A stretch of 64,000 bases of DNA, taken from Streptococcus sp. CSL10205-OR2 (GTDB lineage Bacteria > Bacillota > Bacilli > Lactobacillales > Streptococcaceae). Under the pieces are notes generated by a model. The model did no database searches, was not told where the DNA came from, and saw only the letters and a list, made by a program, of their open reading frames with translations. Position 1 is the stretch's first letter, and every line of letters begins with the position of its first letter. The stretch spans positions 62,001 to 126,000 of the forward strand of contig NZ_JAOTIN010000002.1 of NCBI RefSeq assembly GCF_025660655.1. The letters run 5' to 3'. The position numbers and the translations under genes are program-made. This document shows positions 1 to 9,696 of this stretch, piece by piece.

Positions 1-240
1 CCCCAATTGAATGTGATTGACAAATCTTGGATCATCTTCAGCCATGATATCTAAATGAACAGGATTACCAGACAGGACTTGTAAAGTTAATGGTGTAATA
101 AAATGAGTCGCTTTTTCAGTCATTAAGACTTGAATATTGTAACCACGTTTTTTAAGTGTACTGACTAAATCAGCAGCTTTATAGGCTGAAATACTACCAG
201 TAACTGCTAATGTAATTGTTGGATAAAGACCGTTAGGCAT
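1..240 (-). CDS. coaC: Phosphopantothenoylcysteine decarboxylase CoaC, N-terminal part
   Basis: Coenzyme A biosynthesis: decarboxylates 4'-phosphopantothenoylcysteine with an FMN cofactor. The translated start (MPNGLYPTITLAVTGSISAY) shows the flavoprotein nucleotide-binding pattern TGSISAYKAADL. It is followed by LMTEKATHFITPLTLQVLSG, typical of stand-alone streptococcal CoaC. About 80 N-terminal residues are visible; the rest lies beyond the left edge. The ATG at 240 overlaps the 3' end of coaB by 8 bp, so coaB and coaC are translationally coupled. In many bacteria the two activities are fused; here they are separate genes, as is usual in streptococci. Confidence 0.9.
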   Translation of the reverse strand, partial: MPNGLYPTITLAVTGSISAYKAADLVSTLKKRGYNIQVLMTEKATHFITPLTLQVLSGNPVHLDIMAEDDPRFVNHIQLG

Positions 241-919
241 TTTTTATCACCCTTTCATAAATTAATTGAGAGATTTCTTTTTTTGTATCAGCTTCATATA
301 TTTCTGTTTCTGATACTAGGTAGGCATGATGAGTAAGAGAAGTGATTTCACGTAAATCATTGGCTAGAATATAGTCAGCTTGGTTTGTCACCAAGCTTTT
401 TTTAGCGGTTTCTATCAATTCATCTTTTGAGACATTAACTAATAATTTAAAGCCAATTAAGCGAATAGAAGGATTCCATTGCTTGACTAAACTAATCACC
501 TTTGGTGTTTTCTTTAAAAATAACACTTGATAGTCACTATCTGAAGAAATCTTAGTTTCCGTATTTTTTTGTTCTAAAAAGAGTTCTAACTGTTCAGCAT
601 TTTTAACTGTTTCAAAGTCAGTCATAAAAACAGGTGTATAATCTGAAACTGCCATACTATGAATCAAGACATCGTGTGTCTTCACAAGAGGTTCAACAGT
701 TTCAATAAGATTTGCGACATCATTTATTTCAACAATACTTAAATGCGGATGTGAGCTAGGTTTTACACTAGATTTTGTCGTCACTAGAGTAACTGACTCA
801 CCTTTACTTAACAATTCCTCAGTAATGATTTTACCTAAGGTTCCTGTTGCGTGGTTTGTAATACTACGCACATTATCAATTTTTTCGCTGGTTCCACCAG
901 AAGTAACTAAAATTCTCAT
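233..919 (-). CDS. coaB: Phosphopantothenate-cysteine ligase CoaB
   Basis: Joins cysteine to 4'-phosphopantothenate in coenzyme A synthesis, the step before CoaC. It has 228 residues, the size of the separate CoaB of streptococci. The N-terminus MRILVTSGGTSEKIDNVRSI and the next segment THATGTLG-like (NHATGTLGK) form the nucleotide-binding fold of the DFP family. HSMAVSDYTP and the late ILANDL are also family landmarks. It is first in a two-gene minus-strand operon with coaC. These are the only minus-strand genes left of the terminus and diverge from fhs. Confidence 0.93.
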   Translation of the reverse strand: MRILVTSGGTSEKIDNVRSITNHATGTLGKIITEELLSKGESVTLVTTKSSVKPSSHPHLSIVEINDVANLIETVEPLVKTHDVLIHSMAVSDYTPVFMTDFETVKNAEQLELFLEQKNTETKISSDSDYQVLFLKKTPKVISLVKQWNPSIRLIGFKLLVNVSKDELIETAKKSLVTNQADYILANDLREITSLTHHAYLVSETEIYEADTKKEISQLIYERVIKNA

Positions 920-1033
920 AAGAGTATTTTACACAAAAAAAGGCATTAGGTAAAAGATTTGTTACTGACATTTCAATATATTTTAAAAAATCAAGATGAG
1001 TAATAGCTTATTTTAAATAAAAACATGTATTTT

Positions 1034-1053
1034 TGTAGGGGTTTTGGTATACT
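1034..1053 (+). promoter_or_regulatory. Probable fhs promoter
   Basis: An extended -10 (TGG then TATACT at 1048-1053) lies 30 bp upstream of the fhs start. The matching -35 is poor. The coaB/fhs divergent gap (920-1082) is AT-rich and shows no other clear signal. Confidence 0.45.
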
Positions 1054-1082
1054 AATAATATAAAATAAAAGAGGAGCCTTCT

Positions 1083-2753
1083 ATGCAAACTGATATCCAA
1101 ATCGCTCAAAGCACCCCCTTAAAACCTATTGTTGATATTATCAATAAAGTTAATATCTCACCTGATGATGTTGAACTTTATGGTAATTATAAGGCAAAAT
1201 TATCTTTTGATAAAATTAATGCCGTTAAATCAAATCCACTAGGAAAACTTATTTTAGTCACTGCTATCAATCCTACTCCAGCAGGAGAAGGAAAATCAAC
1301 GATTACTATTGGTCTAGCAGACGCTCTTAGCCAAATTGGTAAGAAAACAATGATTGCGCTACGTGAACCATCAATGGGTCCAGTTATGGGAGTTAAAGGT
1401 GGTGCAACAGGTGGAGGTTATGCACAAGTTCTTCCAATGGAAGATATCAATCTGCATTTTACTGGAGACATGCATGCTATCACTACAGCTAACAATGCTC
1501 TATCCTCTTTAATCGACAATCACCTGCAACAAGGTAATGAACTTGGTATCGACCAACGTCGCCTTCTTTGGAAACGTGTTGTTGACTTAAATGATCGTGC
1601 GCTTAGAAAAGTCATTGTTGGTCTTGGAAGCCCATTTAACGGAGTTCCAAGAGAAGATGGTTTTGACATTACTGTAGCCAGTGAAATTATGGCCATTTTA
1701 TGTTTGGCAACTGACCTTTCTGATTTAAAAGCAAGATTGGGTAGAATTGTGATTGGCTACAAATCAGACAAAACACCAGTTTCAGTTAGTGATTTAAAAG
1801 CAGAAGGTGCCTTGACTCTAATCCTAAAAGACGCTTTAAAACCAAATCTCGTACAAACCATTTATGGTACACCAGCCTTTGTTCATGGTGGTCCTTTTGC
1901 CAACATTGCACATGGTTGTAACTCTGTTTTAGCAACCTCAACAGCACTTCGTTTAGCGGATTATACCGTTACAGAAGCAGGATTTGGAGCTGACCTCGGG
2001 GCCGAAAAATTCCTAGATATCAAAGTGCCACAACTGCCTAAAACACCAGATGCTATTGTTGTAGTTGCCACACTTCGTGCCTTGAAAATGCATGGAGGGG
2101 TACCAAAAACAGACTTAGAAAAAGAAAATATCGAAGCCCTTACTCAAGGTTTTGCTAACTTAGAGCGTCATGTTAATAATATGCGTCAATACGGTGTGCC
2201 AGTTACTGTGGCCATTAACCGTTTTGTGTCAGATACCGAAAAAGAAATTGAAACATTAAAAAACCTCTGCCAAAAGATTGATGTCCCTGTTGAGTTAGCA
2301 ACAGTATGGGCTGATGGTGGAAAAGGAGGAGTTGCTTTAGCCAATACTGTTGTTAATTTAATTGACAAACAGCCTAGTCAATATCAAGAGCTTTATGACA
2401 TTTCTGACACTATTGAAGAAAAAGTAACTAAGATTGTCACTAATATTTACGGTGGCAAGTCAGTCACTTTTTCAGCCAAGGCTAAAACCCAGATAAATGA
2501 ACTCAAACAAAATGGTTGGAATAACTTACCAATCTGTATGGCAAAAACACAATATAGTTTCTCTGACAATCCAAGTCTTCTTGGTGCACCAATAGACTTT
2601 GAAATAACCATTAGAGAATTCGTTCCTAAAATCGGCGCAGGATTTATTGTTGCATTAACAGGAGATGTTTTAACCATGCCTGGATTACCTAAACAGCCGG
2701 CTGCTTTAAATATGGATGTTACTGATGATGGCGTTGCACTAGGCTTATTTTAG
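1083..2753 (+). CDS. fhs: Formate-tetrahydrofolate ligase
   Basis: Makes 10-formyl-tetrahydrofolate from formate, THF and ATP, feeding purine synthesis and initiator-tRNA formylation. It has 556 residues, the normal length. The P-loop-like [14 protein letters not shown] lies near residue 65, and [19 protein letters not shown] follows, both diagnostic for the family. [17 protein letters not shown] ends the protein as in other Fhs. The ribosome site GAGGAG precedes the ATG. The cytosolic enzyme is monocistronic or read into cls 40 bp downstream. Confidence 0.97.
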   Translation: MQTDIQIAQSTPLKPIVDIINKVNISPDDVELYGNYKAKLSFDKINAVKSNPLGKLILVTAINPTPAGEGKSTITIGLADALSQIGKKTMIALREPSMGPVMGVKGGATGGGYAQVLPMEDINLHFTGDMHAITTANNALSSLIDNHLQQGNELGIDQRRLLWKRVVDLNDRALRKVIVGLGSPFNGVPREDGFDITVASEIMAILCLATDLSDLKARLGRIVIGYKSDKTPVSVSDLKAEGALTLILKDALKPNLVQTIYGTPAFVHGGPFANIAHGCNSVLATSTALRLADYTVTEAGFGADLGAEKFLDIKVPQLPKTPDAIVVVATLRALKMHGGVPKTDLEKENIEALTQGFANLERHVNNMRQYGVPVTVAINRFVSDTEKEIETLKNLCQKIDVPVELATVWADGGKGGVALANTVVNLIDKQPSQYQELYDISDTIEEKVTKIVTNIYGGKSVTFSAKAKTQINELKQNGWNNLPICMAKTQYSFSDNPSLLGAPIDFEITIREFVPKIGAGFIVALTGDVLTMPGLPKQPAALNMDVTDDGVALGLF

Positions 2754-2793
2754 ACGTTTTTTAAATAGTTGAAGTAAAAGAGGGGGATAAATA

Positions 2794-4368
2794 ATGAGCG
2801 GTCAAAAAAATACTGTCGTTAAATTACTTGATAAAAGTAAAAGAGGTATTTTAAGAGGGGTTTTTAGTCGCTTAACGCTCTTTCTTGTCCTCATCATCCT
2901 ACAAATTATTCTGATCAATTTCTTTTTTCTCAAGCTAGAAGATTTTCGTGTTCCTCTAAAAATTATTGAAGCGATTGTCATTGCAGGATCTGTTATTTTT
3001 CTTGTCAATAGCAAGATGGACACAACTTCTATTATCACTTGGCTTTTGGTCATTTTTCCATTTCCAATACCAGGAACCATGTTTCTTATCTATACAAAAA
3101 ATGATTTGGGTTATCGGGAACTTAAAAAACGCATTAAAGAATCGATTTTAGAAGTTTCTCCCTATTTTCATCAAAAATCAGATATTTTGACTGAATTAAA
3201 AAAAGAGCATCTCATTACCTACAATCTGGCTAAATATCTTAACAGACGTGGTGGTTATCCCATTTATAAAAATCCTGACATCACTTATTTTCCTAGTGGA
3301 ATGAAAAAATTTATTGCCTTAAAAGAAGAATTACAAAAGGCAAAAAACTTTATCTTCTTGGAATATTTCATCATTGATGAAGGGACCATGTGGGGTGAAA
3401 TTTTAGCTATCCTCGAAGAAAAAGTCAAAGAAGGTGTTGAAGTTAGAGTCATGTATGATGGAATGATTGAATATTCGACCCTATCACCTGATTATAAGAA
3501 TAGATTAGAAAAAATTGGTATTAAAGCGCGTGCATTTGCACCAATGTCACCATTTTTATCAACCTACTACAATTATAGAGATCATCGTAAAATTTTAGTG
3601 ATTGATAACAAAGTGGCTTTTAATGGTGGGGTTAATCTTGCTGACGAATATATCAATCTTGTCAATAAATATGGTTACTGGAAAGACTCAGCAATCATGG
3701 TCAAGGGTGAAGCTGTCAGTTCTTACACTTTAATGTTTTTACAAATGTGGGCAACATACGATAAAACCGATGACATTAAGAACTATTTATTACCTAATAG
3801 AATTAATGATGACTGTCACCAAGGTTTTGTGATTCCTTATGCAGATTCGCCACTCGATAACGAAAAAGTTGGTGAAAATGTTTATATTGATATTTTAAAT
3901 AATGCCAATGAATATGTTCATATCATGACTCCCTATCTTATTCTTGATAGTGAACTAGAACACGCCTTAAAATTTGCTGCAGAACGAGGCGTTGATGTCA
4001 AAATTATTGTTCCAGGCATTCCTGACAAAAAAATACCCTATATCCTAGCCAAACGTTATTTTCCATCTTTGATTGATTCTGGTGTTAAAATTTACCAGTT
4101 TACGCCAGGTTTTGTACATGCTAAAAACTTTGTTAGTGATGATAATAAAGCAGTAGTAGGAACCATTAATCTGGATTATCGAAGCCTTTATCATCATTTT
4201 GAATGCGCCACCTACATGTATCAAACGAAAAGTATTAGTGCTATTGAAGATGATTTTCAAAAAACACTCAGCAAAAGTAAGAAAGTAACAATTGAATCCT
4301 TAAATAGTGAAAATATTTTTGTAAGAGCCGCTGGTTTTATTATAAGATTAATTGCACCACTTTTATAA
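2794..4368 (+). CDS. cls: Cardiolipin synthase (phospholipase D family)
   Basis: Membrane enzyme that condenses two phosphatidylglycerols into cardiolipin. It has 524 residues. Two hydrophobic segments lie near residues 25-50 and 60-90, followed by two HKD catalytic motifs: HRKILVIDN starting at His264 and HAKNFVSDDN at His442. The Lys and Asp of each motif are intact. The start is supported by GAGGGG 11 bp upstream. It may be cotranscribed with fhs, since the gap is 40 bp and has no terminator. Confidence 0.95.
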   Translation: MSGQKNTVVKLLDKSKRGILRGVFSRLTLFLVLIILQIILINFFFLKLEDFRVPLKIIEAIVIAGSVIFLVNSKMDTTSIITWLLVIFPFPIPGTMFLIYTKNDLGYRELKKRIKESILEVSPYFHQKSDILTELKKEHLITYNLAKYLNRRGGYPIYKNPDITYFPSGMKKFIALKEELQKAKNFIFLEYFIIDEGTMWGEILAILEEKVKEGVEVRVMYDGMIEYSTLSPDYKNRLEKIGIKARAFAPMSPFLSTYYNYRDHRKILVIDNKVAFNGGVNLADEYINLVNKYGYWKDSAIMVKGEAVSSYTLMFLQMWATYDKTDDIKNYLLPNRINDDCHQGFVIPYADSPLDNEKVGENVYIDILNNANEYVHIMTPYLILDSELEHALKFAAERGVDVKIIVPGIPDKKIPYILAKRYFPSLIDSGVKIYQFTPGFVHAKNFVSDDNKAVVGTINLDYRSLYHHFECATYMYQTKSISAIEDDFQKTLSKSKKVTIESLNSENIFVRAAGFIIRLIAPLL

Positions 4369-4377
4369 ACAGCTTTC

Positions 4378-4406
4378 TTTACACAGTAACACATTTAAGG
4401 TATAAT
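4378..4406 (+). promoter_or_regulatory. Promoter of the asd leader RNA
   Basis: TTTACA (4378-4383), a 17-bp spacer and a perfect TATAAT (4401-4406). Transcription should begin near 4412, right at the start of the structured RNA. Confidence 0.8.
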
Positions 4407-4412
4407 CAATTT

Positions 4413-4559
4413 ATGCGATGAGTCGATAATGGTTTTTCGAAACCATTTTTGCGCAGGGAAGTCATTAACGCAGTAGCGGACTTTGAAAAGATGTGTGAAC
4501 CGTCTTTTCACACTGATAAAGTGCCCTTAATCCCTTTCCGTTTGGAGAGGGATTTTTTT
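4413..4559 (+). ncRNA. asd RNA motif (structured RNA upstream of asd)
   Basis: A strong promoter is followed by about 147 nt of hairpin-rich sequence and an intrinsic terminator, placed 90 bp upstream of asd. Visible stems include GGTTTTTCG/CGAAACC near 4431-4446 and AAAAGATGTGTGAAC/GTCTTTTCACAC near 4484-4513. The closing hairpin (4529-4559) pairs AATCCCT with AGGGATT before a T run. Established knowledge: the asd RNA motif occurs in lactic acid bacteria, often upstream of asd, and an S. pyogenes copy of similar size has been detected as a transcript. Assignment here rests on position, size and architecture; no covariance search was run. It could act in trans or as a leader that attenuates asd. 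Confidence 0.75.
4529..4559 (+). terminator. Terminator of the asd RNA
   Basis: The 11-bp stem (AATCCCTTTCC pairing with GGAGAGGGATT, one G-U) has a GTTT loop and is followed by seven T. It would end the small RNA before asd unless read through. Confidence 0.85.
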
Positions 4560-4648
4560 ATTAAAAATCATCATTATAACTATTCAAAATCGTAAAAAAA
4601 TAGTATGATAGAACAATAATATCTAAAAAGAAATGAACGAGGAATAAT

Positions 4649-5725
4649 ATGACTTACAATGTTGCAATTGTCGGTGCTACAGGTGCTGTAGGACAACAAA
4701 TGATTAAAATGCTTGAAAAATCAAGTTTACCTGTGAAAAATTTAAGATTATTAGCATCAAAGCGTTCTGTTGGAAAAACTTTTTTATTTAAGGAGCAATC
4801 CATTTCTGTTGAAGAAACAACTGAAAACTCGTTTGAAGGTGTTGATATTGCCCTTTTCTCTGCCGGTGGTAAAACCTCTGCAAAATTCGCACCTTATGCG
4901 GTTAAAGCTGGAGCAGTTGTGATTGATAACACTTCTCATTATCGTCAAAATCCTGACGTTCCTTTAATTGTCCCTGAGGTTAATGCACATGCCCTTAACG
5001 ACCATCATGGCATTATTGCTTGTCCTAACTGTTCAACGATTCAAATGATGATGGCATTAGAACCCATTAGACAAGAATGGGGACTTGAGCGTATTATCGT
5101 TTCAACCTATCAAGCTGTATCAGGTGCTGGGGCACAAGCAGTTGAAGAGGCTAAAAAGCAAATTAGTGACGTGATTAATGAAGGGACAGCCGTAACTGAA
5201 GTAGAAGCAAATATCCTACCATCAGGTGGTGATAAGAAACACTATCCAATTGCTTTTAATGCCCTGCCACAAATTGATCTCTTCACTGACAATGACTATA
5301 CTTATGAAGAGATGAAAATGACTAAGGAAACAAAGAAAATCATGGAAGATGATGCCATTAAAGTATCAGCAACCTGTGTTCGTGTTCCTGTTTTGACAGC
5401 TCACTCGGAGTCAGTTTATATTGAAACAAAAGAAGTAGCAGATATTGAAGCTGTTAAAAAAGCCATTTCAGAATTTCCTGGTACTGTTTTAGAAGATAAT
5501 CCGGCAGAACAAATTTATCCTCAAGCCATTAATGCTGTTGATAAAACAGAAACATTTGTTGGGCGTATTCGACGTGACCTTGACATTGAAAACGGTATTC
5601 ACATGTGGGTGGTTTCTGATAACCTCTTAAAAGGTGCCGCATGGAATTCTGTACAAATTGCTGAGAGTTTACATGAACAAGGACTTGTTCACCCAACAAA
5701 AGAACTCTTATTTGAATTAATTTAG
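4649..5725 (+). CDS. asd: Aspartate-semialdehyde dehydrogenase
   Basis: Reduces aspartyl phosphate to aspartate semialdehyde with NADPH, the branch point to lysine, diaminopimelate, threonine and methionine. It has 358 residues. The N-terminal [10 protein letters not shown] is the NADP-binding loop. Cys128 in ACPNCST is the acyl-enzyme nucleophile, and the [10 protein letters not shown] segment carries substrate-binding residues near 250-260. The site GAGGA lies 8 bp before the ATG. It follows the asd RNA, suggesting RNA-level control. Confidence 0.97.
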   Translation: MTYNVAIVGATGAVGQQMIKMLEKSSLPVKNLRLLASKRSVGKTFLFKEQSISVEETTENSFEGVDIALFSAGGKTSAKFAPYAVKAGAVVIDNTSHYRQNPDVPLIVPEVNAHALNDHHGIIACPNCSTIQMMMALEPIRQEWGLERIIVSTYQAVSGAGAQAVEEAKKQISDVINEGTAVTEVEANILPSGGDKKHYPIAFNALPQIDLFTDNDYTYEEMKMTKETKKIMEDDAIKVSATCVRVPVLTAHSESVYIETKEVADIEAVKKAISEFPGTVLEDNPAEQIYPQAINAVDKTETFVGRIRRDLDIENGIHMWVVSDNLLKGAAWNSVQIAESLHEQGLVHPTKELLFELI

Positions 5726-5727
5726 TA

Positions 5728-5749
5728 AAGATGGCTGAGCCATCTTTTT
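5728..5749 (+). terminator. asd terminator
   Basis: The stem AAGATGG/CCATCTT has a short CTGAG loop and is followed by TTT, directly after the asd stop codon. Confidence 0.75.
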
Positions 5750-5844
5750 GATATAATAGAAATAACACAACTCTTTATTAATAAATTATTCTTTCTCATT
5801 AATCTTTAAAATACATTTATTTATCATAAAAGAAATAATAAAGC

Positions 5845-5873
5845 TTGACAAAATCACTTAAGACCTAGATAAT
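5845..5873 (+). promoter_or_regulatory. Promoter of the ATP-cone gene
   Basis: TTGACA (5845-5850), a 17-bp spacer and GATAAT (5868-5873). The expected start near 5880 gives a leader of about 38 nt. Confidence 0.75.
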
Positions 5874-5917
5874 ATTAATAACAAATACCCTTCCTTATGA
5901 ATAGAAAAGAGGTTTCT

Positions 5918-6256
5918 ATGCAAATTATCAAACGCAACGGCCAAGTCACTGATTTTAACCCAGATAAGATTTACCAAGCAATTTTAAAAGCAGCACAAAC
6001 GGTTTATGCTTTGGATGAAGAGTTACGACAAAAACTGGCTCAAGTGACTAAAAAAGTCGTGATAGACTTAGAAGAAGCACAAGTAGAACGTCCTACCATC
6101 AATATGATACAATCTTTAGTTGAAAATCGCTTAATTGAAGCGGGTTACATTAAGATTGCTGAACGCTATATTGCCTATCGTTTACAGCGTGACCTTGAAC
6201 GAAATGGTTACGAAGATCATATCAATGTACACCTCAGATTTGAACAAATATTATAA
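5918..6256 (+). CDS. Stand-alone ATP-cone domain protein
   Basis: 112 residues made of little more than an ATP-cone. The start MQIIKRNGQVTDFNPDKIYQ holds the KRNG and F-x-x-x-KI signatures. The rest (TINMIQSLVENRLIE, then AERYIAYRLQRD) matches the second half of the cone as found at the N-terminus of class I and III ribonucleotide reductases and in NrdR. There is no zinc ribbon, so it is not NrdR, and no catalytic domain follows. The start at 5918 is chosen because AAAGAGG lies 5 bp upstream; an in-frame ATG at 5897 has no ribosome site. It has its own promoter and terminator. It may sense ATP/dATP for a reductase in trans, or be a relic of a larger enzyme. Confidence 0.7.
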   Translation: MQIIKRNGQVTDFNPDKIYQAILKAAQTVYALDEELRQKLAQVTKKVVIDLEEAQVERPTINMIQSLVENRLIEAGYIKIAERYIAYRLQRDLERNGYEDHINVHLRFEQIL

Positions 6257-6260
6257 TAAT

Positions 6261-6287
6261 AAAAAACCTTGCCAGACAAGGTTTTTT
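6261..6287 (+). terminator. Terminator of the ATP-cone gene
   Basis: The stem AAAACCTTG/CAAGGTTTT has a CCAGA loop and a T run, 5 bp after the stop codon. Confidence 0.85.
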
Positions 6288-6369
6288 ACGTTACAATGGA
6301 AATAAGTATAACAATGATATTTTTATATAGTCATTCTTATACTATTTTTAAACAAAGAAAGGGTTTACA

Positions 6370-6984
6370 ATGAAAAAATTTTTAATAACTGGTTTTGTTG
6401 CCATTGGTCTTTTAGGATTAATTGGTTGTTCAAATAATTCAGACTCATCTAAATCTGATATTTCCGAAAAAATAACCTCTAAAAAAGAAGAGGATAATTC
6501 AAGCAATATTTCTGAAAAAATAACAAAGAAAGATCTTAAATTAACACAAAAAGGTGGAGATGACCGAGTTGGTTATTATGATATTCCTGAGGACTTTTTT
6601 GATTTTACCGATATTGATCACCCTGAAAGTGATGATATTCAGTATTCTGATATCACCACTAAAAATATTATCACTTTAAATGTCATTGACACTTCAAGTC
6701 TTTCAAAAGAAGAGCAAGAAGCTCTTACAGCACAAGTGGCGGCTGACAATATAGCTAGTTACCTACAAGAAGACAATAACTTAGAAGATATCGAATTATT
6801 TTATTATAACGAATTTCAAGATAAAGTCTATCAAGACCTTGCGACTTATAAAACTGGTGAAGTCTTGTCAGTGAATCTTTTTGAACATGATGGAAAAATT
6901 TATTATTTTGCGATAGAAGGATCAGAAGAATTTGTTGATACCTATTGGGCACCAATTTTAGATAGTTTTAGCACAACAAAATAA
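6370..6984 (+). CDS. Lipoprotein of unknown function
   Basis: 204 residues. The N-terminus is a lipoprotein signal: two lysines, a hydrophobic run, then the lipobox LIGC with the lipidated Cys20. A Ser/Lys/Glu-rich linker to about residue 60 contains a near repeat of the unit ISEKIT. A folded domain follows with many acidic residues (DIPEDFFDFTDIDH). It is probably anchored outside the membrane. No family is recognised; the C-terminal half resembles small secreted streptococcal lipoproteins in composition only. The ribosome site AAAGGG precedes the ATG. It is flanked by terminators, so monocistronic. Confidence 0.75.
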   Translation: MKKFLITGFVAIGLLGLIGCSNNSDSSKSDISEKITSKKEEDNSSNISEKITKKDLKLTQKGGDDRVGYYDIPEDFFDFTDIDHPESDDIQYSDITTKNIITLNVIDTSSLSKEEQEALTAQVAADNIASYLQEDNNLEDIELFYYNEFQDKVYQDLATYKTGEVLSVNLFEHDGKIYYFAIEGSEEFVDTYWAPILDSFSTTK

Positions 6985-6990
6985 CATATT

Positions 6991-7022
6991 AAAAATCATT
7001 AGAAAATTCTAATGATTTTTCT
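6991..7022 (+). terminator. Terminator of the lipoprotein gene
   Basis: The stem AAAAATCATTAG/CTAATGATTTTT has an AAAATT loop; T residues follow. Confidence 0.85.
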
Positions 7023-7099
7023 TTAGTTGTAGTTTACGGGATAAATTATGATAAAATAAATAGGTAAACGTCTCGTAAAAGTGAAAGGAAAAAATTTTT

Positions 7100-7951
7100 A
7101 TGGCAACTATTCAATGGTTTCCTGGCCATATGTCAAAAGCTAGGAGACAAGTGCAAGAAAATATTAAATTTGTCGATTTTGTAACAATTTTAGTCGATGC
7201 TAGGCTGCCTTTTTCCAGTCAAAACCCTATGTTATCAAAAATTATTAGTGATAAGCCAAAACTATTAATTTTAAATAAAGCTGATTTAGCTGATCCAGTC
7301 ATAACTAAAGAATGGCGACATTATTTTGAAAAACAAGGTATCACAACCTTAGCTATTAATTCTAAAGAGCAAGCCACCGTTAAAAAAGTAACTGAAGCTG
7401 CTAAAAAACTAATGGCAGATAAAATCAATCGTTTAAAAGAACGAGGCATTCAAAAAGAAACCTTAAGAACAATGATTGTTGGAATTCCAAATGCTGGAAA
7501 ATCAACTTTAATGAATCGTTTAGCTGGGAAAAAAATAGCAGTTGTAGGTAACAAACCTGGTGTTACCAAGGGACAACAATGGTTGAAATCAAATAAAGAG
7601 TTAGAAATTTTAGACACTCCTGGTATTTTATGGCCAAAATTTGAAGACCACTTGATTGGTCTTAAATTAGCATTAACCGGAGCTATAAAAGACACCTTAT
7701 TGCCCATGGACGATGTTACTATTTTTGGACTTGATTTTTTTAAAACATATTATCCTGAACGCTTGAAAGAACGCTTCAAGGGCATTTCATTAGAAGATGA
7801 AGCACCAGACATCATTATGACAATGACAAAAAAACTTGGCTATCGCGAGGACTACGATAGATTTTATAGCCTATTTGTTAAAGAAGTCAGAGACGGCCGT
7901 TTGGGAACGTTTACTCTTGATAGAATTGAGGAAATCGATGCTAACAATTAA
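7100..7951 (+). CDS. rbgA: Ribosome biogenesis GTPase RbgA (YlqF)
   Basis: A GTPase needed for late 50S subunit assembly. It has 283 residues. The G motifs are circularly permuted, as in the YlqF/YawG family: NKAD (G4) lies near residue 60, before the P-loop GIPNAGKST (G1) near 130 and DTPG (G3) near 174. The N-terminal WFPGHMSKA is also diagnostic. It is first in a cluster with rnhB, whose start lies inside the end of this gene. Confidence 0.95.
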   Translation: MATIQWFPGHMSKARRQVQENIKFVDFVTILVDARLPFSSQNPMLSKIISDKPKLLILNKADLADPVITKEWRHYFEKQGITTLAINSKEQATVKKVTEAAKKLMADKINRLKERGIQKETLRTMIVGIPNAGKSTLMNRLAGKKIAVVGNKPGVTKGQQWLKSNKELEILDTPGILWPKFEDHLIGLKLALTGAIKDTLLPMDDVTIFGLDFFKTYYPERLKERFKGISLEDEAPDIIMTMTKKLGYREDYDRFYSLFVKEVRDGRLGTFTLDRIEEIDANN

Positions 7952-8711
7952 GAAAATTAAAACACTTTTAGCAAACGTTAATAGCATTGATGACCCAACC
8001 TTCCAACAATTTCTAGATGATGAGCGAATTGGTGTCCAAAACCTTCTCAAGAAGCGAAAAAAAGAAATAAAACAACAAAAAAATGAATTAAAACGGCTTG
8101 AACAGATGCTTTCTTATGAAAGAGATCTCTATCAAAAAGGGTTTTCTCTTATTTGTGGTATTGATGAAGTAGGGCGTGGTCCCTTAGCTGGCCCAGTTGT
8201 TGCAGCAGCTGTTATTTTACCTGAAAACACTTTAATACCAGGATTAAATGACAGTAAAAAAATCCCTAAAAAGAAACACCATTCTATTTATCAGAAAGTG
8301 ATGGAAACTGCTTTGGCTATTGGAATTGGAATTATTGATAACAAAGCTATTGACGATATCAATATTTACCAAGCTAGTAAGTTAGCCATGCTTGACGCTG
8401 TTTCAAAACTAGAGATCACTCCTGATTTTCTTCTAATTGATGCTATGACCCTTGATTGTGATATCCCACAAGAAGCAATTATCAAAGGTGACAGCAAAAG
8501 TTTATCGATTGCAGCAGCCTCAATTGTTGCCAAGGTAACAAGAGATCAATTAATGAATGACTATCACAGTCAGTACCCTCTATATGATTTTAATAACAAT
8601 TCGGGCTATGGTACCAAAAAACATCTGGATGCCTTAAAAGCTTATGGCATAACACCTATTCATCGTCAAACATTTGAACCTATTAAATCAATGCTTAATA
8701 AATCATTTTAA
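7938..8711 (+). CDS. rnhB: Ribonuclease HII
   Basis: Removes RNA from DNA-RNA hybrids, including single ribonucleotides in DNA. It has 257 residues. After an N-terminal basic helical part, the catalytic block [15 protein letters not shown] (near residues 72-86) carries the first Asp and Glu. [18 protein letters not shown] and GYGTKKH follow as in RNase HII. The ATG at 7938 is chosen because GAGGAA lies just upstream; it overlaps rbgA by 14 bp, indicating coupling. Confidence 0.95.
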   Translation: MLTIKKIKTLLANVNSIDDPTFQQFLDDERIGVQNLLKKRKKEIKQQKNELKRLEQMLSYERDLYQKGFSLICGIDEVGRGPLAGPVVAAAVILPENTLIPGLNDSKKIPKKKHHSIYQKVMETALAIGIGIIDNKAIDDINIYQASKLAMLDAVSKLEITPDFLLIDAMTLDCDIPQEAIIKGDSKSLSIAAASIVAKVTRDQLMNDYHSQYPLYDFNNNSGYGTKKHLDALKAYGITPIHRQTFEPIKSMLNKSF

Positions 8712-8736
8712 AACCAGTCTTTTTGGCTGGTTTTTT
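8709..8736 (+). terminator. rnhB terminator
   Basis: The stem AAAACCAG/CTGGTTTT is followed by a T run immediately after the rnhB stop. Confidence 0.85.
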
Positions 8737-8760
8737 CGAATAGTCAGTTGAGAGGTGAAT

Positions 8761-9603
8761 ATGAATAATTTTGAACTATTTAAATTGAAAAAAGCCGGAC
8801 TAACAAATCAACACTTGTTAAATCTACTTGATTATCGAAAAAAACACGACGAGAAATTATCACTAAAAAATATAGCAGTGATCTCAGGTGTCAAAATACC
8901 AAGTCAGTTTATACAAGCTTATAAGGCACTTGACCATCAAAAATTAAAAAAATCCTTCTATCAATTTCCAACATTATCAATTCTTGATGACCACTATCCA
9001 GAAGCTCTAAAAAATAGCCACAATCCCCCTGTTTTATTATTTTATCAAGGAAACATAGAATTACTTTCTCACCCAAAAATAGCAGTAGTAGGCGCTAGGA
9101 TGGCTAGTCAAAAAGGAATTAAGATTGTTAGAAAAATTATTTCTGAACTTGGTAATCGCTTTGTCATTGTTAGCGGACTAGCTAAAGGGATTGACACGGC
9201 TGCTCATTTGTCAATATTAAAAAATGGTGGAAAAACAATAGCCGTTATAGGGACAGGTTTGGATGTCTATTATCCAAAGGAAAATGAGTTGTTACAAGAG
9301 TATCTTGCTAAAAATCATTTAATTATTTCTGAATATGAACCAAAAACCCAACCTTTGCGTTATCATTTCCCAAAACGAAATAGAATTATTGCAGGACTTA
9401 GTCAAGGAGTCATCGTTATCGAGGCGAAATTACGTTCTGGCAGTCTCATTACTTGCGAAAGAGCAATGGAAGAAGGACGTGATGTATTTGCTGTACCAGG
9501 TAATATTTTGGATGGTAAATCTGAAGGTTGTCATAGACTAATAAAAGAAGGCGCAAAATGCATTACATCAGGCTTAGATGTGATTTTAGAGTATCAAAAT
9601 TAA
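8761..9603 (+). CDS. dprA: DNA processing protein DprA (Smf)
   Basis: Binds incoming single-stranded DNA in natural transformation and loads RecA. It has 280 residues. An N-terminal helical part (about 1-70) precedes the Rossmann-like domain with VVGARMASQKG and VSGLAKGIDTAAH, then GVIVIEAKLRSGSLIT, all typical of DprA. ATG at 8761 is preferred over the in-frame GTG at 8755, which falls inside the ribosome site GAGAGGTG. In streptococci dprA is usually a late competence gene; no clear combox (TACGAATA) was seen upstream. Confidence 0.93.
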   Translation: MNNFELFKLKKAGLTNQHLLNLLDYRKKHDEKLSLKNIAVISGVKIPSQFIQAYKALDHQKLKKSFYQFPTLSILDDHYPEALKNSHNPPVLLFYQGNIELLSHPKIAVVGARMASQKGIKIVRKIISELGNRFVIVSGLAKGIDTAAHLSILKNGGKTIAVIGTGLDVYYPKENELLQEYLAKNHLIISEYEPKTQPLRYHFPKRNRIIAGLSQGVIVIEAKLRSGSLITCERAMEEGRDVFAVPGNILDGKSEGCHRLIKEGAKCITSGLDVILEYQN

Positions 9604-9696
9604 AAGCTGTTTTCCTATAGAAAAACTTTTTTTGTTGACAGGTGCTAAAAAAAGGGTTATCATGCTAGTTGCTGATAAAAAATAAGGAAGTCTAGT

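Noticed and set aside
2186-2677. Minus-strand open frames inside fhs
   Set aside because: Shadows of a clearly coding plus-strand gene with full family conservation.
5918-6256. ATP-cone gene as NrdR
   Set aside because: The N-terminal zinc ribbon with four cysteines is absent; the protein has no CxxC pair.
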